From assembly GCF_900108225.1 (NCBI RefSeq), contig NZ_FNUZ01000001.1, forward strand, positions 62,001 to 126,000: 64,000 nucleotides of DNA. Reading direction: 5' to 3'. The notes beneath the pieces were generated by a model that was not told the origin of the DNA, searched no databases, and worked only from the letters and a program-made list of their open reading frames with translations. Made by a program: the position numbers and the translations under genes. Positions 51,050 through 61,126 of the stretch are shown here, piece after piece; position 1 is the first letter of the stretch; each line of letters begins with the position of its first letter. The DNA comes from Thalassococcus halodurans (GTDB lineage: Bacteria > Pseudomonadota > Alphaproteobacteria > Rhodobacterales > Rhodobacteraceae).

Positions 51050-51742
51050 ATGCTTACGAAAAAACAGCTGGATCTACTGCACTTTATTCAAAAGCGCGTC
51101 GCCCGCGACGGCGTACCGCCCAGCTTTGACGAGATGAAAGAGGCGTTGGACCTGCGATCCAAGTCCGGCATCCACCGCCTGATCACCGCCCTTGAAGAAC
51201 GTGGCTTCATCCGTCGCCTAGCGCACCGCGCCCGCGCGATCGAGATTGTAAAGCTGCCCGACACGCTGGCACCTTCTGGCGCGACCTTTACCCCGAAGGT
51301 CATTGACGGCGATCTGCCCGACAGCACACCTGCTGCGGCCAAGTCGATCACGATTGAAGCGACCGAACTGCCCGTGCTTGGCCGGATCGCAGCGGGTGAG
51401 CCCATTCAGGCCATCAACGACATCCCGCCGGAAATCGCCGTGCCCAGCCAGATGCTGAGCGGACCGGGCAAGCATTACGCGCTTGAGGTCAAAGGCGACT
51501 CGATGATCGACGCGGGCATCAACAACGGTGACGTTGTGGTTATCCGCGAAACATCGCAGGCCAGCGACGGCGATATCGTGGTCGCGCAGATCGAAGGGTA
51601 TGAGGCAACGCTAAAGCGGTTCCGCCGCAAGGGCGGCTCGATTATGCTTGAGGCCGCGAACCCAGCCTATGAACCGCGCATTCTGCCGTCCGGATCTGTT
51701 TCGGTGCAGGGCCGTCTAGTCGGGCTGATCCGCACTTATTGA
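51050..51742 (+). CDS. lexA: SOS repressor LexA
   Basis: 230 residues. Winged helix DNA-binding domain (1-70: [53 protein letters not shown]), a linker and an S24 peptidase domain with Ala115-Gly116 cleavage site (GRIAAGEP), catalytic Ser151 ([11 protein letters not shown]) and Lys189 (EATLKRF). It autocleaves when RecA is activated. Its own promoter carries two SOS boxes. The last seven bases overlap the end of the convergent comEC gene. Confidence 0.98.
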   Translation: MLTKKQLDLLHFIQKRVARDGVPPSFDEMKEALDLRSKSGIHRLITALEERGFIRRLAHRARAIEIVKLPDTLAPSGATFTPKVIDGDLPDSTPAAAKSITIEATELPVLGRIAAGEPIQAINDIPPEIAVPSQMLSGPGKHYALEVKGDSMIDAGINNGDVVVIRETSQASDGDIVVAQIEGYEATLKRFRRKGGSIMLEAANPAYEPRILPSGSVSVQGRLVGLIRTY

Positions 51743-53787
51743 TCTGTCCGCAATAGTCCGGTGAGCCTTTGGTTTTCCGGACCTTCGGGAACATCCCCGT
51801 GCCACATGCGAACCCCTTTCCGATGGCGTGCGGTCACCGCGCGCCATTCGCTTTTGTCGCGATACAAGGCGACAGCGCCCGTGTGACGCAAGATCGACGC
51901 GTCAAAGGTCAAACACCGCAATTCAGGCAGGGTCTGGTTGCTGACAACCACCTCGCCCTGATGACAGCCTTCGAAACCTTGAAGGGCGCGCTTGCCCGAC
52001 ACATGCTGGATGCCTGTATTCTCGGGCCAAAGCGATGCGGCCTCACTTTGCGAAAGTGCGGAGCCATCATTTTCCAACCAGATACGCGCGGCAAAACCTG
52101 CGCCTTTCGCTTTGCTTAGCGCCCTGCCCTGATCCGTCACAACGCCAACCAGCCCGCCATCATGGGCAATCAAGACATCAGGCCGTGTGGCCCCAACCCA
52201 AATCCAGGCGGCGATCACAGCCGGTGCAATCCCGATCCACCGCAATCTGCCCTGCCACAGAAGGCAAAACAGGCCGGCCATTGCGCCAATGGGCAACACA
52301 CTTGCAGGTGGCGAAGGCACCAGTTTCACAGCCTCATCCCAACTGCTGACCTGATGGGCGACGGTTAAAATCCAGCTCAGCCCCCATTCCATCGCCCAAA
52401 GCCCGATACCTTCCAGTCCGAAAGGCATCAGCAAAGCCGCCAGAACACCTGAGGGCATAACCACGATCCCCATCGCGGGAACTGCGATAAGGTTCGCGAT
52501 CAAGCCAAACTCTGCAAATCTGTTGAAATGCGCCATGGCGACCGGTGCTGTGGCCAAGCCCGCAATGAGCGACGACAAAAACACCGCAGCGACAGGGCGC
52601 AAAACTCGCGGGATTTTCTGCGACACGTCAGAACGTTGCCATGCACCGAACACAGCGACCAACGCGGTCGTCGCCGCGAATGACATCTGAAAACCTGGTC
52701 CCAGCAGCGTCTCTGGCCTGAGGACAAGGACAATAAGCGCCGCCAATGCCAAGGCGCGAAACGACATCACCCGACGGTCAAAGATCACAGCCAAAAGCGC
52801 CACGGCCACCATGACGAAGGCCCTCTCGGTCGCGACGTTTCCCCCGGAAAGCCCTAGGTATCCGGCACCGACTACCAGTGCCGCCGCCGCCGCCAGCTTT
52901 TTGACCGGCCACAAAAGCCCCCAAACCGGAACAAGCAACAAGGCAAGGCGCAGGCTGGCGAACACGAACCCGGTCAAAAGCCCCATATGAAGACCGGAAA
53001 TCGCCAAAAGATGCGCAAGGTTGCTGTCGCGAAGAGCGTCCAGCGTTTCCCGCTCAATCGCGCTTCTGTCACCCGTCATAATCGCGGCGGCGAAAGCCCC
53101 GACCTGCCCTTCCAACTTTGCCTGCACCCGTTCAGACAAAGCGTGTCGTGCCCGCGCCCACATCGGGCCATCAGTCGGTAGCTCAAGCACCAATGCAGGG
53201 ATGCGGGTGTAGCCAACTGCCCCGATGCTCTGGAACCATGCATGCCTTTGGAAATCAAAGCCGTCCGGTTCCGCCGGGCCCGGCGATTTTGAAAGATGCC
53301 CCGTCATGATCACGCGCATGCCCGGCTCTGGATCAATCCAGCGCTGATCACCGTGCAACGACACGCGCACACGATGCGGCGTTCGATCCGGGGCCATATC
53401 CTGTAGCACCACCTGATCCAGCAGCAATCGCGGCTTGTCGCTGGATGATCGGTCAATCGCTATGACACGGCCTTCGATCGGGCCGTAGTACCGGAACTCG
53501 ATCAAGGGCGTCGCGACCATTTGCGCCCGAACGCCCGCAATCCCGAAGCCCGCCGCGAAGACCCCGATACAGACGAGCCCGATTTGCAACGTTTCGTTTA
53601 CAAAGCGTCGGGATAAAGCGGCACCTATCGCGACACAGAACGCAAGCCCGATCTGTTTAGCAGACGGATCAGAGCGAAGTGAGAAGAATGCGCCGATGCC
53701 AATGGCAAGGACAACGGGAACCCAAGGAAACAAATGCCCGCGCTGCCGGGCGAGTTCGCTTTCCAGCAGGGTCCAAAGGCGTGGCAT
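51736..53787 (-). CDS. comEC: ComEC/Rec2-family DNA uptake membrane protein
   Basis: 683 residues, about ten hydrophobic helices. N-terminal DUF4131-like soluble region (95-200, [23 protein letters not shown]), competence domain (about 225-500) with the motif [20 protein letters not shown]. The C-terminal 150 residues have the strand pattern of a metallo-beta-lactamase-like domain but without the HxHxDH metal motif, as is common in alphaproteobacterial ComEC. It forms the inner-membrane channel for transforming DNA. Its 3' end overlaps lexA tail to tail and its 5' end is divergent from gltX with an 80-base gap. Confidence 0.92.
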   Translation of the reverse strand: MPRLWTLLESELARQRGHLFPWVPVVLAIGIGAFFSLRSDPSAKQIGLAFCVAIGAALSRRFVNETLQIGLVCIGVFAAGFGIAGVRAQMVATPLIEFRYYGPIEGRVIAIDRSSSDKPRLLLDQVVLQDMAPDRTPHRVRVSLHGDQRWIDPEPGMRVIMTGHLSKSPGPAEPDGFDFQRHAWFQSIGAVGYTRIPALVLELPTDGPMWARARHALSERVQAKLEGQVGAFAAAIMTGDRSAIERETLDALRDSNLAHLLAISGLHMGLLTGFVFASLRLALLLVPVWGLLWPVKKLAAAAALVVGAGYLGLSGGNVATERAFVMVAVALLAVIFDRRVMSFRALALAALIVLVLRPETLLGPGFQMSFAATTALVAVFGAWQRSDVSQKIPRVLRPVAAVFLSSLIAGLATAPVAMAHFNRFAEFGLIANLIAVPAMGIVVMPSGVLAALLMPFGLEGIGLWAMEWGLSWILTVAHQVSSWDEAVKLVPSPPASVLPIGAMAGLFCLLWQGRLRWIGIAPAVIAAWIWVGATRPDVLIAHDGGLVGVVTDQGRALSKAKGAGFAARIWLENDGSALSQSEAASLWPENTGIQHVSGKRALQGFEGCHQGEVVVSNQTLPELRCLTFDASILRHTGAVALYRDKSEWRAVTARHRKGVRMWHGDVPEGPENQRLTGLLRTDQ

Positions 53788-53865
53788 GCTTGTTCTTCAT
53801 CCCCTTGCTGGGTATGGGTGCGCAACGCTAACCGCATCAAGCTTATCGAAAGGTTAAGCAATCCA

Positions 53866-55272
53866 ATGTCTGACCAAGTCATCACCCGTTTCGCGCCGTC
53901 CCCCACTGGCTATCTTCACATCGGTGGCGCGCGCACTGCGCTGTTCAACTGGCTGTATGCACGCGGTCGCGGCGGCAAATTCCTGTTGCGGATCGAAGAC
54001 ACCGATCGCGCACGGTCCACGCCCGAGGCGACCGAAGCCTTGTTGAAAGGTCTGGCTTGGCTGGGGCTCGATCACGACGGCGAGGTGATCAGCCAGTTTG
54101 AACGCGCTGACCGTCACGCTGAGGTTGCCCATGAGCTGCTGGCCAAGGGCGCTGCCTACAAATGTTTTGCCACGCAGGAAGAGATTGAGGCGTTCCGCGA
54201 AGCTGCGCGTGCTGAAGGCCGCTCGACCCTGTTCCAAAGCCCGTGGCGCGATGCTGATCCGGCAACGCATCCGGACGCGCCCTATGTGATCCGTCTGAAA
54301 ACCCCGCAGGATGGCCATACAATCATCAAGGACGAAGTTCAGGGCGAGGTCAAAATCGGCAACGATCAGTTGGACGATATGATCCTACTGCGCTCGGACG
54401 GTACGCCTGTCTATATGTTGGCTGTGGTTGTGGACGACCATGATATGGGCGTGACCCATGTGATCCGCGGTGATGACCACCTGAACAACGCTGCACGTCA
54501 GATGGGGATCTACACCGCCATGGGTTGGCCGGTGCCGGTTTACGCCCACATCCCACTGATCCACGGCCCAGATGGCAAGAAGCTGTCGAAACGCCATGGT
54601 GCGGTCGGGGTCGAGGAATATCAGGTCATGGGTTACCCGGCGGCCGGTATGCGCAACTATCTGGCCCGTCTTGGCTGGAGCCACGGGGATGACGAATTCT
54701 TTACCGATGAGCAGGCAAAAGAATGGTTCAACCTTGAGGGAATCGGCAAAAGCCCGTCGCGTCTGGACTTCAAAAAGCTGGAAAACATCTGTGGACAGCA
54801 CATTGCTGCGGCAGATGATGCTGCGCTGCTGCATGAACTTGAGGCGTTTTTGAAAGCCGCTGGCAAACCCGACCTTACGGAAGTGCAAAAAGACGGTATG
54901 CAGCGCGGAATGTACTGCCTGAAAGACCGGGCCAAAACCTTCCCGGAACTTCTTGAAAAGGCTGAGTTTATCATGGCTTCCCGCCCAATTCAGCCGGACG
55001 AGAAAGCCGCAAAGGCATTGGATGATGTATCCCGTGGTATACTGAACCAATTGACGTCGCAGTTGCAGAATGCTAGCTGGTCCCGTGAAGAATTAGAGGC
55101 GGCCGCCAACAGCGTCGCCGAAACGAACGGCGTCAAGTTTGGCAAAATGGCAGGCCCCATACGGGCCGCTTTGGCCGGACGCGCAGTGACCCCGAGCGTA
55201 TTTGATATGATGCTTGTTCTTGGCCAGCAGGAAAGCCTGCTGCGACTGGAAGAAGCGAGCGCAGGAGAATAG
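53866..55272 (+). CDS. gltX: Glutamyl-tRNA synthetase
   Basis: 468 residues from ATG 53866; the frame is open 44 codons earlier but that overlaps comEC. Class I motifs: [22 protein letters not shown] (HIGH-type, residues 8-29) and KKLSKRHG (KMSKS-type). C-terminal anticodon-binding helices are complete. It charges tRNA-Glu (and, in organisms with GatCAB, tRNA-Gln). Normal length. It is followed by gltA after 96 bases. Confidence 0.96.
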   Translation: MSDQVITRFAPSPTGYLHIGGARTALFNWLYARGRGGKFLLRIEDTDRARSTPEATEALLKGLAWLGLDHDGEVISQFERADRHAEVAHELLAKGAAYKCFATQEEIEAFREAARAEGRSTLFQSPWRDADPATHPDAPYVIRLKTPQDGHTIIKDEVQGEVKIGNDQLDDMILLRSDGTPVYMLAVVVDDHDMGVTHVIRGDDHLNNAARQMGIYTAMGWPVPVYAHIPLIHGPDGKKLSKRHGAVGVEEYQVMGYPAAGMRNYLARLGWSHGDDEFFTDEQAKEWFNLEGIGKSPSRLDFKKLENICGQHIAAADDAALLHELEAFLKAAGKPDLTEVQKDGMQRGMYCLKDRAKTFPELLEKAEFIMASRPIQPDEKAAKALDDVSRGILNQLTSQLQNASWSREELEAAANSVAETNGVKFGKMAGPIRAALAGRAVTPSVFDMMLVLGQQESLLRLEEASAGE

Positions 55273-55320
55273 TGACCCTAAAACGGTCCCCGTTCTTGGC
55301 GCTAATAAAATAAGCGCACA

Positions 55321-55343
55321 ATCGGGCCCACCCCGGGCCCGAT
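55321..55343 (+). repeat. Strong hairpin in the gltX-gltA gap
   Basis: ATCGGGCCC-ACCCC-GGGCCCGAT: a 9-bp perfect stem with 5-base loop, 25 bases before the gltA start and 48 bases after the gltX stop. No T run follows, so it is either a transcript-end protector for gltX or a 5' leader structure of gltA. Confidence 0.65.
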
Positions 55344-55368
55344 GTCGTAGCAAACGAAGGGATGAAAC

Positions 55369-56664
55369 ATGGCCGATACTCCGAAAACAGCCACGCTTAC
55401 GATTGACGGACAGTCTTATGATCTGCCCATTTATTCGCCAACGGCTGGACCCGATGTAATCGACATCCGTAAGTTGTACGGTCAGGCAGGCGTATTCACC
55501 TACGATCCGGGCTTCACCTCGACTGCAAGCTGCGATTCGACCATCACATTCATCGATGGCGACAAGGGCGAGCTGCTGCACCGTGGCTATCCGATCGACC
55601 AACTGGCCGAAAAATCGCACTACCTCGAAGTCTGCTACCTGCTTCTGTACGGTGCCCTGCCGACAGCTCAGGAACTGGAAAACTTCGAAAACATGGTGAC
55701 ACGTCACACCATGATCCACGAACAGATGCACAACTTCTTCCGTGGTTTCCGTCGTGACGCACACCCGATGGCGACAATGGTTGGCGTCGTTGGTGCGATG
55801 TCCGCCTTCTACCACGACTCGACCGATCCTTCGGATGCCCGTCAGCGTGAAATCGCGTCGCACCGCCTGATTGCGAAGATGCCGACAATCGCTGCGATGG
55901 CGTATAAGTATTCGATCGGTCAGCCCTTCGTGTACCCGCGCAACGATCTGGATTACGCGTCGAACTTCCTGCACATGTGCTTTGCCGTTCCGGCGGAAGA
56001 ATACGTTGTTGATCCGATCCTGTCCCGCGCGATGGACCGTATCTTTACCCTGCATGCTGACCACGAACAGAACGCGTCGACATCGACAGTACGTCTGGCG
56101 TCGTCCTCGGGTGCGAATCCGTTCGCATGTATCGCAGCCGGCATCGCCTGCCTCTGGGGCCCTGCCCACGGTGGTGCGAACCAAGCCTGCCTCGAGATGC
56201 TGAAGGAAATCGGTTCCGTAGACCGCATTCCGGAATTCATCGCACGTGCGAAAGACAAGAACGATCCGTTCCGTCTGATGGGCTTTGGCCACCGCGTTTA
56301 CAAAAACTTCGACCCGCGTGCGAAGGTGATGAAGCAGTCCGCAGACGAAGTGCTGGACCTGCTGGGTGTCGAAGACAACCCTGTCCTGCAGGTTGCGAAG
56401 GAACTGGAAGCTGCCGCTCTGGCCGATCCGTATTTCGCGGAAAAGAAACTGTTCCCGAACGTGGACTTCTACTCGGGCATCATCCTCGAAGCGATGGGCT
56501 TCCCGACATCGATGTTCACACCGATCTTCGCTGTGTCCCGTACCGTTGGCTGGATCAGCCAGTGGAAAGAACAGCTGGGCGATCCGCAGATGAAAATCGG
56601 CCGTCCTCGTCAGCTGTATCTGGGCGATACTGCGCGCGACTACACAGACATCGAAAACCGCTGA
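55369..56664 (+). CDS. gltA: Citrate synthase
   Basis: 431 residues. Hexameric type I citrate synthase pattern: [52 protein letters not shown], catalytic His in [32 protein letters not shown] (second His), [16 protein letters not shown] and Asp in [13 protein letters not shown]. It condenses oxaloacetate and acetyl-CoA at the entry to the TCA cycle. Codon use is strongly biased as expected for a highly expressed gene. AAGGG precedes the ATG; a terminator follows. Confidence 0.98.
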   Translation: MADTPKTATLTIDGQSYDLPIYSPTAGPDVIDIRKLYGQAGVFTYDPGFTSTASCDSTITFIDGDKGELLHRGYPIDQLAEKSHYLEVCYLLLYGALPTAQELENFENMVTRHTMIHEQMHNFFRGFRRDAHPMATMVGVVGAMSAFYHDSTDPSDARQREIASHRLIAKMPTIAAMAYKYSIGQPFVYPRNDLDYASNFLHMCFAVPAEEYVVDPILSRAMDRIFTLHADHEQNASTSTVRLASSSGANPFACIAAGIACLWGPAHGGANQACLEMLKEIGSVDRIPEFIARAKDKNDPFRLMGFGHRVYKNFDPRAKVMKQSADEVLDLLGVEDNPVLQVAKELEAAALADPYFAEKKLFPNVDFYSGIILEAMGFPTSMFTPIFAVSRTVGWISQWKEQLGDPQMKIGRPRQLYLGDTARDYTDIENR

Positions 56665-56687
56665 TTTCAGCGATACATCGACGACTG

Positions 56688-56715
56688 AAAGCCCGGCCAA
56701 ACGCCGGGCTTTTTC
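56688..56715 (+). terminator. Rho-independent terminator of gltA
   Basis: AAAGCCCGG-N7-CCGGGCTTTTT (stem 56688-56696 / 56704-56712) followed by a T run, 24 bases after the gltA stop. Confidence 0.93.
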
Positions 56716-56781
56716 GTTTCCGGCGCGCGTTAACTATGTGACTCGTTTCCTTTTGGTTAACGCGGGCGGTTTTCCTAAAAT

Positions 56782-56812
56782 TTGTCTCAATGAATGGAAG
56801 GATTTGAGACAA
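56782..56812 (+). promoter_or_regulatory. Hairpin enclosing the ribosome site of the 83-residue gene
   Basis: TTGTCTCAA (56782-56790) and TTGAGACAA (56804-56812) are perfect complements. The 13-base loop contains the AAGGA ribosome site, and the last base of the right arm is the A of the ATG at 56812. Folding would limit access to the start codon. Confidence 0.6.
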
Positions 56813-57063
56813 TGGAAGCTGCAACTTTGATGATCCTCGGCCTGATGGCCGCCCCGACTGACGACAAGCAGGCGCATTACTACGCCGGTGCGGCCGTCGC
56901 ACAGGTCGCTCAGGAAAACGGATTGTCTGCTTGGGAAAGTTGTGGCCTGACGCTGGCCGCCGCCGCCGCAAAAGAAGCGTGGGACGCCAACGGTCATGGC
57001 ACGGTCGATGGGTTCGACGGGCTGGCAACCATTGCTGGATGCCAGCTGACCTATCGGTTCTAA
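56812..57063 (+). CDS. Small YfiM-like protein
   Basis: 83 residues from ATG 56812; an ATG six codons earlier lacks a ribosome site. A hydrophobic start (EAATLMILGLMAAPT) may be a signal or membrane segment. Then DDKQAHYYAGAAVAQVA, LTLAAAAAKEAWDANGHGTVDGFDGLATIAGC: this D-K-xx-H ... KExxD ... G-x-G-xxD-xx-D-xxxT pattern is shared with YfiM/DUF2279-type small envelope proteins as I remember them. The Asp/Gly-rich turn could bind a metal but is not a full EF hand. It converges on the enoyl-CoA hydratase gene with three bases between stops. Confidence 0.65.
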   Translation: MEAATLMILGLMAAPTDDKQAHYYAGAAVAQVAQENGLSAWESCGLTLAAAAAKEAWDANGHGTVDGFDGLATIAGCQLTYRF

Positions 57064-57066
57064 GCC

Positions 57067-57843
57067 TTAGCGGCCTTCAAATTCTGCTGGACGTTTCTGA
57101 ACAAACGCCATGACGCCTTCCATGAAGTCACGGGTTTTGCCGCATTCGCCCTGCAACTTGGCCTCAAGCGCCAATTGTTCGTCCAGTGTGTTGCCAAAGC
57201 TTTCGCGCATGGCCTGTTTGACCCGCGTATAGGCCGCTGTCGGACCCTTCGCCAGATGCGCGGCGCGTGCCTTCCAGTGTTCCGCGAATTCGTCATCTGC
57301 AACGTATTCCCAGATCAGACCCCATTTATCGGCCTGCTCTGCCGTGATTTTGTCCGCAAACAGCGCGGCACCCATCGCCTTGGCCAAACCGATCTGGCGC
57401 GGCAACGCCCAAGTGCCGCCTGCATCCGGGATCAGACCGATGCGCGTGAAGGCCTGCACGAAATACGCGCTCTCGGACGCGATCACCACATCCGCCACCA
57501 GTGCAAGGTTCGCCCCTGCCCCAGCCGCCGGACCGTTGACCGCCGAAATTGTCGGTACAGGGCAATCCACAATCGCCTTCAGCATCGGTTCGTATTCGTC
57601 GCGCAGGGTACGTTCGACATCAAAGCTGGCCATGGCCGAGCGGTCGCCCAGATCCTGACCGGAACAGAATGCTTTTCCATTGCCGGTGATCACGACAACG
57701 CGGGCGGTTTTGCCAGCCTCGGTAACAGCATGTGTAATCTCGGCCCGCATCTGGGTGTTCAAAGCGTTCATCAAATCAGGGCGGTTGAGGGAAACGACAG
57801 CAACGCCGTCGACGACCTCATAGGTAATGGCTTCGTATTGCAT
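57067..57843 (-). CDS. Enoyl-CoA hydratase/isomerase, PaaG-like
   Basis: 258 residues from ATG 57843 with a strong GGAGG site. Crotonase fold: VVSLNRPDLMNALNTQMRAEI, oxyanion-hole segment GNGKAFCSGQDLGDRSAM, second oxyanion segment ISAVNGPAAGAGANLALVADVVIASESAYFVQAFTRIGLIPDAGGTW. The GQDLGDR string and GLIPDAGG with Asp fit PaaG (ring-opening oxepin-CoA-forming isomerase of phenylacetate degradation), but other crotonases share parts of it. It is monocistronic and no other paa genes are nearby, so the substrate is uncertain. Confidence 0.88.
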   Translation of the reverse strand: MQYEAITYEVVDGVAVVSLNRPDLMNALNTQMRAEITHAVTEAGKTARVVVITGNGKAFCSGQDLGDRSAMASFDVERTLRDEYEPMLKAIVDCPVPTISAVNGPAAGAGANLALVADVVIASESAYFVQAFTRIGLIPDAGGTWALPRQIGLAKAMGAALFADKITAEQADKWGLIWEYVADDEFAEHWKARAAHLAKGPTAAYTRVKQAMRESFGNTLDEQLALEAKLQGECGKTRDFMEGVMAFVQKRPAEFEGR

Positions 57844-57939
57844 GATATCCTCCTGCCAAGTTGCTCGCATCAAACACGCCGCGCGGACAAAAGGCAAAGC
57901 CCAACGCGGCGTCACTGTGCAGGAAAACCGAAACGGCGA

Positions 57940-58446
57940 TTACGCGCTGTCGCGACGTGCCACCCGTTTGATCAGGTCAGCGGCCTCTGGCGGGATGGGC
58001 GCCTCTTTCCGCATATAGCGCGACCCATCCAGATTACGTTCAAGTGCACCGACCTCAATCAAAGTACGCCGGATTTGCGCCGCGTCCCTGAAGGCGGTTT
58101 CCTGATCGATCAGGGCGCTGATTTCACGCTCGGTCATCGGCGTCCGCGCAGGCAAACGCGACCACACGACATAGCAGCACAGATGCTGGGTCAACGTGCG
58201 GGCGGGCCATTTGGCAAACCGCCCATCGGTATCAAAGTAACGCGCCGCGCGGGCCACTTGTGTACTATTCACCGGCGCGGTCGGCGTGTTTTTCGCCCGC
58301 AGATGTTGATAGTTCCGATAGCCTGCCGCCTTGGAAATCCGGTCCAGAAATTCGGCATGTCCAAGGTCGGTTTCAATGTCCTTGCGCAACCGTTTGGCAA
58401 AGGACGACAGATCATCAAGGTGAAAAGAAATAACGTCGCGCGTCAT
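57940..58446 (-). CDS. DUF2087 protein with Glyoxalase_8-like N-terminus
   Basis: 168 residues from ATG 58446 (TTGGAG upstream). The N-terminal 55 residues (FHLDDLSSFAKRLRKDIE; HAEFLDRISKAAGYRNYQHLRAK) match the helical Glyoxalase_8/antitoxin-like pattern that ends in GYxxWxxL-type residues. The C-terminal half (100-160: MTEREISALIDQETAFRDAAQIRRTLIEVGALERNLDGSRYMRKE) is DUF2087, a winged-helix-like domain found in regulators. It is possibly a DNA- or RNA-binding regulator. No operon partner; 96 bases separate it from the enoyl-CoA hydratase downstream. Confidence 0.75.
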   Translation of the reverse strand: MTRDVISFHLDDLSSFAKRLRKDIETDLGHAEFLDRISKAAGYRNYQHLRAKNTPTAPVNSTQVARAARYFDTDGRFAKWPARTLTQHLCCYVVWSRLPARTPMTEREISALIDQETAFRDAAQIRRTLIEVGALERNLDGSRYMRKEAPIPPEAADLIKRVARRDSA

Positions 58447-58617
58447 AGCAATCTCCAACGCGATACCAGACCCGAAGGGTTGGATTGTCCGCCCTTGATC
58501 CAAGGTATCACAAAGGTGATGCCATTAGCGTCAATCAAACAGGTTTAGCATCGGCGGAGCCTGGGTGAACTGCGGACCCTGCGTGCACGCTAGCACAGGT
58601 CGCAGGCGGACCCAAGA

Positions 58618-59091
58618 TCAGTCGTTCAGGATTTTGTTCAGCCGTTCTTGTTCGCTGTCGCTAAGGCCTTTGTCGTCAACGACCGGAGCAGCCGCACGGC
58701 CACGCACGTACAGCGCCCCCATCAGAAGCGCGATCAGGAACATAGCGGGGCCAGCCCACCACAGCAGGCGGTTCCAGCCATCCGTTGTCGGGTTCAGCAG
58801 AGCGAACTCGCCATAACGTTCGACAATAAACTCGACGACTTCGTCGTTAGTGTCCCCCGCCACCAGACGTTCGCGCACCACGATCCGCAGGTCACGGGCC
58901 AACGGCGCGTTGGATTCATCGATGCTTTCGTTCTGGCAGACCAGACAGCGCAACCCTTTCGAGATTTCGCGCGCCCGTTCTTCCAGAACCGGATCATCCA
59001 GCACCTCGTCCGGCAGCACGGCCCAAGCTGGTCCGGTGCTGACAAAGGTAGCGGACAGCAAAAGCGACAGGATCAGAACAAGTTGTTTCAT
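58618..59091 (-). CDS. ccmH: Cytochrome c maturation protein CcmH
   Basis: 157 residues. A signal peptide (1-24) is followed by the periplasmic thiol domain with the CxxC motif RCLVCQN (Cys49, Cys52), NESIDESNAPLARDLRIVVRERLVAGDTNDEVVEFIVERYGEFALLNP, and one C-terminal membrane span (about 107-129, LLWWAGPAMFLIALLMGALYV). It reduces apocytochrome c for heme ligation with CcmF. The start overlaps the ccmF stop by four bases. No CcmI follows. Confidence 0.96.
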   Translation of the reverse strand: MKQLVLILSLLLSATFVSTGPAWAVLPDEVLDDPVLEERAREISKGLRCLVCQNESIDESNAPLARDLRIVVRERLVAGDTNDEVVEFIVERYGEFALLNPTTDGWNRLLWWAGPAMFLIALLMGALYVRGRAAAPVVDDKGLSDSEQERLNKILND

Positions 59092-61058
59092 TCTGCGGGC
59101 ACCGCTTTTGCTGTGGTTTTCTTGGCGCCGGCGGCCACACGGAACCGACGGTCAGTCAGGCTGATCAATCCACCCAATGCCATCAGGATAGAGCCACCCC
59201 AAATCCAGTTTGCCAACGGCTTGATATAGGTCCGCATGACCCAGCCACCGCCATCCTGCGGATCACCGATCACGACGTAGACGTCGCGCAGGAATTTGTA
59301 GTCGATTGCGGCCTCGGTTGTCGGCATTTTGGCGACGGGATAGTCGCGTTTTTCAGGGTACAAATGGGCCACTTCCACACCATTGTCGTACACAGCGACT
59401 TCGGCCATGGTCGAGAAATAGTTCGGGCCGCGCACCTGCTCGACGCCGATCAGTTCAAGCTCGTAGCTGCCCACTTCGAAACGCTCACCAATGTTGGCCA
59501 CGCGGATATCTTCGACCTGCCACGCCATCAGGCCCGCGACACCGACCATGGTGATACCAAGACCACCGTGGGCCACCGTTTTCCCCCAATCAGCGCGCGG
59601 AAGGCGCAGCAGACGGCCGATGTCACGGTTCTGGCCTGTGCGGCTCCATAGGTCTGTCAACGCACCGCCCACCAGCCAAGCGCCAAGGAACACGCCGACA
59701 GGGCCAAGGATCGTGCGGCCTGTCTGCATCGTCCAGACCAGTGCGGCCAGAAGAACCGCGATGACAAAGGCAGGTGCCAAGGCACGGATCACGCGACCCA
59801 CTTTGGCCCGCTTCCACGGTAGCATCGCCCCAACCGGCAGGATCAAGCCCAGAACCAGCATGAACGGCGTAAAGGCAGAGTTGAAGAACGGCGGGCCGAC
59901 CGACAGTTTCCGATCAAGGAACATCTCGGCCACCAAGGGCCACATGGTGCCGACGAAAACGACCAGCGAAGATACCGCCAGCAGGATGTTGTTCGCCACC
60001 AACGCGCTTTCGCGGCTGACCAGACCAAAGACACCCTTGGCCTGCATCGCATTGGCGCGGGCGGCAAAAAGCATCAACGCACCACCTGTGAAGAACACCA
60101 GAATACCAAGGATGAAGACGCCGCGTTCAGGATCGTTGGCAAAGGCGTGAACCGACGTCAGAAGGCCCGAGCGCACGATGAACGTCCCGATCAGAGAAAA
60201 GCCGAAGGCAAGGATCGCCAGGAGGATCGTCCAGCTTTTCAAGCTCTCGCGCTTTTCGACCACGATGGCGGAATGCAGCAAGGCCGCTGCGAACAGCCAT
60301 GGCATGAAGCTCGCGTTTTCAACCGGATCCCAGAACCAGAAACCACCCCAGCCAAGCTCGTAATAAGCCCACCACGATCCCAGCGCGATACCGATGGTCA
60401 GAAACACCCACGCCGCCAGCGTCCACGGGCGCACCCAACGGGCCCACGCCGCATCAACGCGGCCTTCAATCAAGGCCGCCACAGCGAAGGAGAAGCAGAT
60501 TGAAAGGCCCACATAGCCCAAATACAGGAACGGCGGATGGAAGGCCAAACCGGGGTCTTGCAGCAGCGGGTTCAAATCCTGCCCGTCAAACGGCGGCACT
60601 GCCAGACGCAGGAACGGGTTCGAGGTGAACAGGATAAAGGCAAAGAAGGCCACGGCAATTGCGGATTGAACCGACAGAACCCGCGCCCGAAGCGTCGGCG
60701 GAAGGTTGCCTCCGAACCACGCGGCCATTGCACCGAACAGCGTCACGATCAGCACCCACAGCAACATGGACCCTTCGTGGTTCCCCCACGTGCCGCTGAT
60801 TTTATACAGCATCGGCTTGGCTGAATGCGAGTTCAGCACCACCAGCCTGAGCGAAAAGTCCGACACGATAAAGGCATGCGTCAGTGCGCCAAAGGCCAGT
60901 AATGTCAGGATAAATTGTATCGTGGCTGCAGGTTCAGCCACCGCCATCCAACCGGACCAGCGTTTATGGGCCCCGATTGCCGGAACCACCATTTGAACGA
61001 TCGCCACGAGAAAGGCGAGGATGAGTGCGAAGTGACCGAGTTCTGTAACCATACCCAA
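59088..61058 (-). CDS. ccmF: Heme lyase CcmF
   Basis: 656 residues with about 14-15 membrane helices. It has the WWD signature WWAYYELGWGGFWFWDPVENASFMPWL (near 230-256), the conserved GTWGNHEGSMLLWVL (near 88) and the periplasmic beta domain (EVGSYELELIGVEQVRGPNYFSTMAEVAVYDNG) before the last helix. It works with CcmH to attach heme to c-type cytochromes. ccmE, often just upstream, is absent; the upstream neighbour is the holin gene. Confidence 0.97.
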   Translation of the reverse strand: MGMVTELGHFALILAFLVAIVQMVVPAIGAHKRWSGWMAVAEPAATIQFILTLLAFGALTHAFIVSDFSLRLVVLNSHSAKPMLYKISGTWGNHEGSMLLWVLIVTLFGAMAAWFGGNLPPTLRARVLSVQSAIAVAFFAFILFTSNPFLRLAVPPFDGQDLNPLLQDPGLAFHPPFLYLGYVGLSICFSFAVAALIEGRVDAAWARWVRPWTLAAWVFLTIGIALGSWWAYYELGWGGFWFWDPVENASFMPWLFAAALLHSAIVVEKRESLKSWTILLAILAFGFSLIGTFIVRSGLLTSVHAFANDPERGVFILGILVFFTGGALMLFAARANAMQAKGVFGLVSRESALVANNILLAVSSLVVFVGTMWPLVAEMFLDRKLSVGPPFFNSAFTPFMLVLGLILPVGAMLPWKRAKVGRVIRALAPAFVIAVLLAALVWTMQTGRTILGPVGVFLGAWLVGGALTDLWSRTGQNRDIGRLLRLPRADWGKTVAHGGLGITMVGVAGLMAWQVEDIRVANIGERFEVGSYELELIGVEQVRGPNYFSTMAEVAVYDNGVEVAHLYPEKRDYPVAKMPTTEAAIDYKFLRDVYVVIGDPQDGGGWVMRTYIKPLANWIWGGSILMALGGLISLTDRRFRVAAGAKKTTAKAVPAE

Positions 61059-61126
61059 TGTATAGGGTCAGTCAGCGAACTCGGCCAATAGATTCGGCGT
61101 TCAAAAGTTGGTCAACTTGTCACGCG

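Noticed and set aside
55093-56700. Minus-strand ORF of 535 codons over gltA
   Set aside because: Antisense shadow caused by strong codon bias in citrate synthase.
58500-58617. Possible RNA gene in the gap after ccmH
   Set aside because: Some self-complementarity (CCTGCG/CGCAGG) but no tRNA-like cloverleaf, promoter or terminator could be recognised.
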